DNA of 5,413 nucleotides from JAYGED01 sp046582565 (GTDB taxonomy: Bacteria; Pseudomonadota; Alphaproteobacteria; JAAXGF01): NCBI GenBank assembly GCA_046582565.1, contig JAYGED010000242.1, forward strand, positions 1-5,413, given 5' to 3'. Made by a program: the position numbers and the translations under genes. The notes under the pieces were generated by a model. That model did not search any database and was not told the origin of the DNA. It saw nothing but the letters and a program-made list of their open reading frames with translations. Position 1 is the first letter of the stretch; each line of letters begins with the position of its first letter. This document shows positions 1 to 5,413 of the stretch, in pieces.

Positions 1-2
1 GA

Positions 3-161
3 ACCCGCGAACTGGGTCAGGAAGTGTACACGGCACTGGCAAGCGCCGATACCGGTCGTGGGTTGGTGGCGGGCGTCTGTGTGGCATTCATCGCCATCAT
101 TGCCGACCGCCTGATCGGTGCCTGGGCCAAACGGCGCAAGCGGGAACTCGGGCTCGAATAG
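3..161 (+). CDS. Glycine betaine/choline ABC transporter permease, C-terminal fragment (ProW/OpuAB type)
   Basis: Only the last 52 codons are in the window; the gene begins upstream, and the stop is TAG at 159-161. The tail reads LGQEVYTALASADTGRGLVA followed by a hydrophobic helix (GVCVAFIAIIADRL) and a basic end (AKRRKRE). This matches the C-terminus of ProW-family permeases, where a 'GLG..V...L...D.G....G......AI..DR' pattern precedes the last membrane helix. In that family the protein is the inner-membrane permease of an ABC importer for glycine betaine, proline betaine or choline, working with a ProV-type ATPase and a ProX-type binding protein. Those partners would be expected just upstream, outside the window. 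It lies 8 bases before the kinase-like gene on the same strand, so co-transcription is likely. The exact substrate cannot be told from this tail. Confidence 0.8.
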   Translation, partial: TRELGQEVYTALASADTGRGLVAGVCVAFIAIIADRLIGAWAKRRKRELGLE

Positions 162-164
162 AGG
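160..164 (+). promoter_or_regulatory. Ribosome binding site for the kinase-like gene
   Basis: AGAGG overlaps the stop codon of the permease and sits 5 bases before the ATG at 170. It supports that start and suggests translational coupling to the permease gene. Confidence 0.55.
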
Positions 165-169
165 CGGCC

Positions 170-1069
170 ATGAACAACAGCAATGATCCCGTCGCCATCG
201 CCGCCGCCAAGGCGGCATCCCTCGCCTGCTGGTCCGGGCCGGTCGATCCCCAGCCCCTGACCGGCGGGCTGACAAACCTCAATTTCGTGATCGAGGATGG
301 GCGTGAGCGCTTCGTGGTGCGCGTCGCCGACGACATCCCCATCCATGGCATCATGCGCTTCAACGAGTTGGCGGCGAGCCGGGCCGCCCATGCCGCCGGC
401 GTATCGCCCGAAGTGGTCCATGCCGAGCCCGGCGCCCTGGTGCTGCGCTTTATCGACGGCGAGACCTTCGGCGAGGCCGAGGTGCGCCAGGCGAATCTTG
501 AGGGCCGCATCCTACCCCTGCTGCGCCGCGTCCATGACGATATGCCGAAATATTACCGCGGCCCGCTGCTCGCCTTCTGGGTGTTCCAGTCGATGCGCGG
601 CTACGGCATCGTACTGCGCGAAGGCAACAGCCGCATGGTCGGGGAATTGCCGCGCTTTACCGCCATCAACGACGAACTCGAGGCAGCTGTCGGGTCGATA
701 CGGCTGGTGTTCGGCCACAACGATCTTCTGGCCGCTAACTTCATGGACGACGGCAAACGTCTGTGGCTGATCGATTGGGATTATGCCGGCCTCAATTCGC
801 CGCTCTTCGATCTTGCCAATCTGGCCTCCAACAACGGCTTCTCGGAGGCCGAGGAAGACCGCCTGTTGGAAGCCTATTATGAGGCCACGGTAAGCGATGA
901 GTTGCGCCGGCAATTTAAAGCCATGAAATGCGCGTCCCTCCTTCGTGAAGCCATGTGGAGCATGGTGTCCGAGATTCACCTCACTATTGATGTCGATTAT
1001 GTCGCCTACACTGCCGAGTATCTCGCCCGCTTCGAAGCGGCTTACGCCGACTTCCAGGAGGCCCGCTAG
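170..1069 (+). CDS. Choline-kinase-like phosphotransferase (APH/choline kinase fold)
   Basis: This is a 299-residue soluble protein of the aminoglycoside phosphotransferase/choline-ethanolamine kinase superfamily. A glycine-rich nucleotide loop lies at residues 30-38 (LTGGLTNLN). The following strand is FVVRV at 48-52, where an Arg stands in the place of the usual Lys, as is common in bacterial choline-kinase-like proteins. The catalytic loop HNDLLAAN is at 183-190 (catalytic base D185, metal ligand N190). The metal-binding IDWDYAG is at 201-207 (D202), followed by DLANLAS at 214-220, the arrangement seen in choline kinases. Length is normal and no lesion is visible. The ATG at 170 has an AGAGG site 5 bases upstream. 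It sits between a betaine/choline importer and a methylated-glycine dehydrogenase, so a choline-like or amino-alcohol substrate is likely. That is inference: the family also includes thiamine kinases, homoserine kinase-like enzymes and antibiotic kinases. The fold is sure; the substrate is not. Confidence 0.85.
   Translation: MNNSNDPVAIAAAKAASLACWSGPVDPQPLTGGLTNLNFVIEDGRERFVVRVADDIPIHGIMRFNELAASRAAHAAGVSPEVVHAEPGALVLRFIDGETFGEAEVRQANLEGRILPLLRRVHDDMPKYYRGPLLAFWVFQSMRGYGIVLREGNSRMVGELPRFTAINDELEAAVGSIRLVFGHNDLLAANFMDDGKRLWLIDWDYAGLNSPLFDLANLASNNGFSEAEEDRLLEAYYEATVSDELRRQFKAMKCASLLREAMWSMVSEIHLTIDVDYVAYTAEYLARFEAAYADFQEAR
1056..1061 (+). promoter_or_regulatory. Ribosome binding site for the dehydrogenase gene
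   Basis: A strong AGGAGG lies inside the last codons of the kinase-like gene, 11 bases before the ATG at 1073. The spacing is slightly long, but it supports this start and coupled translation of the two genes. Confidence 0.6.
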
Positions 1070-1072
1070 GCA

Positions 1073-3517
1073 ATGGCCGAATTCCCTACCCAAGCCAGGG
1101 CGGTCATCATCGGCGGCGGCATCGTCGGCTGCTCGACCGCCTATCACCTGGCGGGCCTCGGCTGGCGCGAGGTGGTGCTGCTGGAGCGCGCCAAACTGAC
1201 CTCGGGCTCGACATTCCATGCCGCCGGGCTGGTCGGCCAGCTTCGCTCCTCGGCCAACATCACCCAGCTTCTCAAATATTCCGTCGAGCTATATGGCCGC
1301 CTCGAAGAAGAGACCGGCCAGGCCACCGGCTGGAAACCTAACGGCGGCCTGCGCCTCGCCTGTAACGCGGAGCGCATGATCGAGATCGAGCGCCAGGCGA
1401 CCATGGCCCATAGCTTCGGCCTGGAGATGGACCTGTTGACGCCAAAGCAGGCGCAGGACTTATGGCCTCTGATGGATATCGCCGATCTGGTCGGCGCTGC
1501 CTATCTTCCGACCGATGGGCAAGTCAATCCCTCCGACATCACCCAGGCCCTGGCCAAGGGCGCGCGTTCCAAGGGCGCGCGTATCATCGAGGATTGCCCG
1601 GTCACCGCCATCCACATTAAGGATGGCTGCGTCACCGGGGTCGTAACGGCCCAGGGCGATATCGCCTGCGAGGTGGTAATCAACTGCGCCGGCCAGTGGG
1701 CGCGCGAGGTCGGCGCCCTGGCCGGTGTCGTGGTGCCCCTGCAATCGGTCCAGCACCAGTATCTCATAACCGAGGCCATCGCCGGCATCGAGCCCGGCCT
1801 GCCGACCCTGCGCGATCCGGACCGGCTGACCTATTTCAAGGAAGACGTCGGCGGGCTGGTGATGGGCGGCTACGAGCGCAACCCGATACCCTGGGCACAG
1901 GACGGCATCCCCGAGGGTTTTCATTTCTCCCTGCTGGATACCGACGTCGACCATTTCGAGCCGCTCATGGAGCAGGCGCTGGCCCGCGTGCCGGCGCTGG
2001 CGGAGGCCGGCGTCAAGGAGATGATCAACGGCCCCGAGAGCTTCACGCCTGACGGCAACTTCATCCTCGGCGAGGCCCCCGAGGTCGGCGGCTTCTTCGT
2101 CGGCGCCGGGTTCAACGCCTTCGGCATCGCCGGCGGCGGCGGGGCCGGCAAGGCGCTTGCCGAATGGGTCGCCGGCGGCGCAGCGCCCATGGATCTGTGG
2201 GTGGTCGACATCAAGCGCTTCGCCGGGCTGCATGGCGATCAGGATTTCGTCTGCGAACGCACCCTGGAGCTTTACGGCAAGCACTACACCATCGCCTGGC
2301 CCCATGAAGAACATGAAAGCGGCCGCCCGCGCCGGGTCTCGCCGCTCTATGAACGGCTCAAGACCCAGGGCGCCTGTTTTGGCTCGAAACTAGGTTGGGA
2401 GCGACCCAACTGGTTCGCCACCGACGGCACGACGCCTATCGACGAATACGCCATGGGCCGCCAGAACTGGTTCCCTGCGGTGGGCGCCGAGCACCGAGCG
2501 GCCCGCGAACGGGTGGCCCTGTTCGACGCCAGCTCCTTCGCCAAGTTCACCGTCTCCGGGCGCGACGCCGAGGCGGCCCTGGGGTGGATCTGCGCCGGCG
2601 ACATCGCCAAGCCGACCGGCGGGCTGACCTACACCCAGATGTGTAATCAGCGCGGCGGCATCGAATGCGACCTTACCGTGGCGAGGATTGCAAACGATGA
2701 ATTTTACATCGTTACCGGCACCGGTTTCGCGACCCATGATTACGCCTGGATCGAACGCAACATCCCCGACGGTTTGGATGCGCGCCTGGCCGATGTAACT
2801 GACGATTTCGCCGTGTTTTCCCTGATGGGGCCGCGCGCCCGCGATGTGCTTGGGGCGGTCTGCGGCGACGATATATCCAACGACGGCTTCCCCTTCGGCC
2901 GGTGGCGCGCCCTCGCCATCGGCGATGCCCAGGTTCGCGCCCTGCGCATCACCTATGTGGGCGAGCTGGGCTGGGAGCTGCATGTGCCGACGGCGGCGGC
3001 GCTCGAGGTTTACGACAAACTGATGGCGGCGGGGATGCGCCACGGCATCGCCAACGCCGGCTATCGCGCCATCGAGTCCCTGCGCCTGGAGAAAGGCTAT
3101 CGCGCCTGGGGCTCCGACATCGGCCCCGACTTCACGCCGCTTGAAGCCGGCATGGCCTGGGCGGTGAAGCTGCGCCAGAACACCCCCTTCCTAGGCCGCG
3201 AGGCGCTCGCCGCCCAGAAGGAAAGCCCGCTCACCAAACGCCTCGCCTGTTTCACCGTCGATGACCCGGAGGTGGTGCTGCTCGGGCGCGAAACTATTTA
3301 CTGCGACGGTGAGCGCATCGGCTGGCTGACCAGCGCCGGCTGGGGCTACACGGTGGAAATGAATATCGGCTACGGCTATGTGCGAAACCCCGATGGGGTG
3401 AGCTCGGAATATCTAGAGAGCGGCGCCTTTGAGCTCGAAGTCGCCACCCGCCGCGTGCCTTGTTCGCTGCACAGGGCCGCGCTGTACGACCCGAAGATGA
3501 CAAGGGTGAAGGCTTAA
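1073..3517 (+). CDS. Dimethylglycine/sarcosine dehydrogenase-family flavoprotein with folate-binding GcvT domain
   Basis: This 814-residue enzyme has the full architecture of mitochondrial DMGDH/SARDH and their bacterial relatives. Family members oxidatively demethylate dimethylglycine or sarcosine at FAD and pass the one-carbon unit to tetrahydrofolate. The N-terminal DAO-type oxidase half (about 8-375) begins with the Rossmann motif GGGIVGC at 14-20 and E38 for the FAD ribose. H49 in LTSGSTFHAAG aligns with the histidine that carries covalent FAD in DMGDH/SARDH. A linker domain (about 376-440) ends in GWERPNWF (441-448), a family hallmark. The GcvT half (about 455-700) has GGIECDLTV (528-536); D533 corresponds to the catalytic aspartate of T-protein. 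YVGELGWELH (628-637) and ESLRLEKGYRAWG (668-680) follow, then the GcvT C-terminal barrel (about 715-805). No signal peptide is visible, so it is cytoplasmic. The gene starts 3 bases after the kinase-like gene. Sequence alone does not separate dimethylglycine from sarcosine as substrate. Confidence 0.9.
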   Translation: MAEFPTQARAVIIGGGIVGCSTAYHLAGLGWREVVLLERAKLTSGSTFHAAGLVGQLRSSANITQLLKYSVELYGRLEEETGQATGWKPNGGLRLACNAERMIEIERQATMAHSFGLEMDLLTPKQAQDLWPLMDIADLVGAAYLPTDGQVNPSDITQALAKGARSKGARIIEDCPVTAIHIKDGCVTGVVTAQGDIACEVVINCAGQWAREVGALAGVVVPLQSVQHQYLITEAIAGIEPGLPTLRDPDRLTYFKEDVGGLVMGGYERNPIPWAQDGIPEGFHFSLLDTDVDHFEPLMEQALARVPALAEAGVKEMINGPESFTPDGNFILGEAPEVGGFFVGAGFNAFGIAGGGGAGKALAEWVAGGAAPMDLWVVDIKRFAGLHGDQDFVCERTLELYGKHYTIAWPHEEHESGRPRRVSPLYERLKTQGACFGSKLGWERPNWFATDGTTPIDEYAMGRQNWFPAVGAEHRAARERVALFDASSFAKFTVSGRDAEAALGWICAGDIAKPTGGLTYTQMCNQRGGIECDLTVARIANDEFYIVTGTGFATHDYAWIERNIPDGLDARLADVTDDFAVFSLMGPRARDVLGAVCGDDISNDGFPFGRWRALAIGDAQVRALRITYVGELGWELHVPTAAALEVYDKLMAAGMRHGIANAGYRAIESLRLEKGYRAWGSDIGPDFTPLEAGMAWAVKLRQNTPFLGREALAAQKESPLTKRLACFTVDDPEVVLLGRETIYCDGERIGWLTSAGWGYTVEMNIGYGYVRNPDGVSSEYLESGAFELEVATRRVPCSLHRAALYDPKMTRVKA

Positions 3518-3533
3518 CGCTAGAATAAGTTGA

Positions 3534-3558
3534 CCACGACCGCCGGAAATTGTCGTGG
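3534..3558 (+). other. Perfect 7-bp inverted repeat (RNA hairpin) between genes
   Basis: CCACGAC at 3534-3540 pairs with GTCGTGG at 3552-3558 around an 11-base loop. No T-run follows (the next bases are ATAGCTGGGG), so it is not a standard intrinsic terminator. The right arm covers the GTG at 3555, the likely start of the small membrane ORF, so folding could hide that start. It begins 16 bases after the dehydrogenase stop and could instead protect the 3' end of the upstream transcript. The pairing is seen directly; the role is inferred. Confidence 0.45.
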
Positions 3559-3800
3559 ATAGCTGGGGGAAACGGATTAATTCACTGCTCTGGGCGGGGA
3601 CTGCCGTTGGCGTGATTTTTGGCACGCTCCACGCCGTCTACGTCTATCGCCTGGTGGCTGTCGACGGTCACGTCCGGGCGGGTTATTACGCGCTTTAGAC
3701 GCTCGGCCTGTGGCTTGTGTTCGGCACCTACGCGCTGGTGCTATGGGGCATATCCGTCATTGCCTACGCAATTGCCAGGCCCTTCCGGTGGCGGATGTGA
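3555..3800 (+). pseudogene. Small two-helix membrane protein, interrupted by in-frame TAG
   Basis: One frame from GTG 3555 to TGA 3798-3800 encodes about 80 residues with a single internal stop, TAG at 3696-3698 (codon 48). Before it lies a first hydrophobic helix (residues about 10-34, with LLWAGTAVGVIFGTL) ending in a polar stretch (VDGHVRAGYYAL). After it lies a second helix (about 50-74, with LGLWLVFGTYALVLWGISVI) and a basic end (RPFRWRM). Hydrophobic character and codon pattern continue unbroken across the stop. The simplest reading is therefore one two-helix inner-membrane protein, probably with a Trp codon TGG changed to TAG. The start is uncertain: GTG 3555 has only a weak GGA upstream at 3545-3547. 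The terminal TGA overlaps the GTG start of the monooxygenase at 3797 in the typical GTGA coupling arrangement, so the two were probably an operon pair. I recognise no family. Confidence 0.55.
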
Positions 3801-5276
3801 GCGCCGTCAAGAGCGTCGCCATTATTGGCGCCGGCCCGGGTACTGATACAACAAGGCATCGACTGTACGGTCTTCGAACGCGCCCCTCTGCTCGGCGGCG
3901 TCTGGCGGGACGGCTATTCCAATTTTGGCGTCCAGGTCCAGCGTGAGCTCTATGAGTTTCCCGACTGGCCCCTGCCCAAGGACACGCCCAGTTTCACGCC
4001 GGGTCCGATCATTCAGAAATACCTCGAGGACTTCGCCGCGCATTTCTCCATCACGCCGCGCATCCGATTCAACATCGATGTTACCAACATCGCCGAACGC
4101 GATGGGCCGGACTCGGGCTGGGCCGTTGCATGGCAGCACGACGGCGAGGCCCAAAGCGGCGAATTCGATATGGTCGTGGTCTGCATCGGGCTCTATTCGA
4201 ACAAACCCCACATGCCCGACTTCCTCGGCCGCGACGGCTTCGGCGGTGAGGTCATGCATATCTCGCAGCTCAAATCGCGTGGTCAGCTCGCCGGCAAGCG
4301 GGTTTGCGTCATCGGCTATGGTAAGAGCGCCACTGACGCGGCCCTCGAATCGGCCGCCGTAGCGGCGGAGACCCACATTATCGTGCGCGAGCCTCACTGG
4401 CCGTTTCCCCAGAAGCTCGCCGGTATCGTGCCCTTCAAATGGGGCACGCTAAGCCGCATGGTGAGCACGCTCATACCGCCCTACCAGCGGCTCACCGGGG
4501 TCGAACGTGTGATCCACTCCCTCGGCAAACCCCTGGTGTGGGTCTACTGGCGCCTGGTCGAGTTGCTGCTTTTCCTGCAGTTGCGCCTCGGCTCGCGTTT
4601 TGGCAGCCGCGTCGATCTGACGCCGGATCTGCCGGCCGAGATCGGCGGATTCAGCGAGGCAACCATGCTGCCCCGTCCCGCCTTCCATCGCGAGCTGCGC
4701 CGAGGCGGCATCCAGGGCCACCGCACCACAATCGCCGAATACACCCAGGCGGGGGTGCGTCTCGGGGACGGCGCCGTGCTTGCCGTTGATACGGTGGTGC
4801 TAACAACCGGCTGGGACACCGATTTCGGCTTCCTGGGCGAAGACCTGTGGCGACGTCTCGACGCCGGCGACGATGGCTTCTACCTGTACCGCCATATGCT
4901 GCATCCGGCGACGCCCGGCTTGGTCTTCATCGGCCGCGCCGCGACCATCTGCAGCATCCTCACCTACAGCCTGCAGGCGCGCTGGCTGGGCGAACTGCTC
5001 GCCGGCAATCACAGCGTGCCCCACGCCGACGCTATGACCCGCGAAATCGCCGGGATGAAGGTCTGGAAACAATCCTGGATGCCGCCGAGCGCTGCGCGCA
5101 GCGCCCGGCTGATCCTCCACATGCAGCACTACCACGACGAACTGCTGATGGATCTCGGTGCCTCGCCACTGCGCAAGCGGGGCATCTTCGCGCCGCTCAA
5201 GGAGTTTATCTTCCCTTACGTGCCGGGTGACTACGCAACAATCGTCTCGGGCGAATGGAAGCGCGATGAGACCTAG
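3797..5276 (+). pseudogene. FMO-type flavin monooxygenase (NAD(P)/FAD-dependent), frameshifted in its FAD-binding motif
   Basis: The head starts at GTG 3797 (or GTG 3788, same frame) and reads VSAVKSVAIIGAGP, a standard FAD-binding strand and turn. That frame becomes nonsense after about 3838. The rest continues in another frame from about 3834 as ARVLIQQGIDCTVFER, then LLGGVW, and stays open to TAG at 5274-5276. Numbered from TTG 3825, the open part has 483 residues. FGGEVMHISQL (139-149) is the FMO signature FxGxxxHxxx, ending in Leu instead of an aromatic residue. VIGYGKSATD (162-171) is the NADPH-binding GxGxxA motif. LTTGWD (326-331) is the ATG-like linker motif. A strongly hydrophobic stretch at about 236-255 (LVWVYWRLVELLLFLQ) may anchor it to the membrane. 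The family oxygenates N, S or carbonyl groups; the substrate is unknown. TTG 3825 could start a shorter protein, but it would lack the glycine loop for FAD. A sequence error is an alternative cause. Confidence 0.78.
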
Positions 5277-5413
5277 GGTCAGGACTCATTGATTGATCCA
5301 GAAGATGACGATAGCAGCGATACAGATGGCTGAGAAGAAGGTGTGTGCGCAGCGGTCATAGCGGGTATGGATGCGCCGCCAGTCCTTGAGTTTTCCGAAC
5401 ATATTTCGATCTT
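5277..5413 (-). mobile_element. IS5-family insertion sequence, terminal part
   Basis: The transposase tail at 5286-5413 is followed outward by only 9 bases (GGGTCAGGA, 5277-5285) before the monooxygenase stop, so the IS end should lie at or near 5277. The bases just outside are CTAG (5273-5276), a common target or duplication for IS5-type elements. The other end is outside the window, so neither the inverted repeat nor the duplication can be confirmed here. Confidence 0.6.
5286..5413 (-). CDS. IS5-family transposase, C-terminal fragment (probably frameshifted)
   Basis: Read on the minus strand, the final 41 codons give DRNMFGKLKDWRRIHTRYDR and then CAHTFFSAICIAAIVIFWINQ, ending at TGA (5288-5286). 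This is the typical end of IS5-family DDE transposases, where 'IENMFGKLKDWRRI.TRYD' holds the last catalytic glutamate and 'AATVIFWL' follows. At the window edge the expected Lys-Ile-Glu is present (AAGATCGAA, 5413-5405) but in a different frame from MFGKLKDW. The sequence runs GAAATATG where GAAAATATG would keep the frame, so one A appears to be missing. Most of the gene is outside the window. Family assignment is good; the frameshift rests on about 10 bases of visible upstream sequence. Confidence 0.75.
   Translation of the reverse strand, partial: DRNMFGKLKDWRRIHTRYDRCAHTFFSAICIAAIVIFWINQ

Noticed and set aside
512..1219. Long minus-strand open frame opposite the kinase-like and dehydrogenase genes (also 1460-2314 and 2390-3043)
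   Set aside because: These are shadows of GC-rich coding sequence; their translations show no recognisable domain, and the plus-strand genes carry clear motifs across the same span.
3534..3558. Rho-independent terminator after the dehydrogenase gene
   Set aside because: The stem is short and no T-run follows the right arm.
3696..3698. TAG read through as pyrrolysine in a methylamine-related context
   Set aside because: Known pyrrolysine genes in this context are large methylamine methyltransferases; this is a small membrane ORF, and no pyrrolysine biosynthesis gene or tRNA is visible.
3797..5276. Trimethylamine monooxygenase (Tmm) as the identity of the FMO-like gene
   Set aside because: The methylated-amine neighbourhood makes it tempting, but the FMO signature reads FGGEVMHISQL and the protein has a long hydrophobic insert, neither of which matches what I recall of Tmm. 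Substrate left open.
5286..5302. ATTGATTGAT short tandem repeat as a regulatory or attachment site
   Set aside because: It falls in the last codons of the transposase and is only two and a half copies of a 4-mer.

Overview
The window is GC-rich, with strong third-position G/C in its coding frames. It carries an alphaproteobacterial-looking accessory locus; this placement is inferred from composition, the methylated-amine gene set and the IS5-type transposase tail, not from a marker gene.

Layout: (1) Positions 3-161 hold the last 52 residues of a ProW/OpuAB-type glycine betaine/choline ABC permease. (2) 170-1069 is an intact choline-kinase-like (APH-fold) phosphotransferase. (3) 1073-3517 is an intact 814-residue flavoprotein of the dimethylglycine/sarcosine dehydrogenase family with a C-terminal folate-binding GcvT-like half. 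These three genes share a strand, are separated by 8 and 3 bases, and read as one operon for uptake and handling of choline- or betaine-derived methylated amines. (4) 3518-3796 is a short gap holding a perfect 7-bp hairpin and a two-helix membrane protein ORF interrupted by an in-frame TAG. (5) 3797-5276 is an FMO-type flavin monooxygenase whose reading frame is broken inside the N-terminal FAD-binding glycine motif: the head is in one frame and the rest in another. (6) 5277-5413 is the end of an IS5-family insertion sequence on the minus strand, abutting the stop codon of the monooxygenase, with an apparent one-base loss at the last catalytic residue.

The upstream catabolic genes look functional, while every reading frame downstream of 3517 carries a lesion. 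This is either a decaying segment next to an insertion sequence or a stretch of poor consensus sequence. I see no tRNA, rRNA, CRISPR array or convincing promoter, and no evidence of a wholly new system; the most interesting points are the unexplained kinase inside a methylamine operon and the cluster of disablements.
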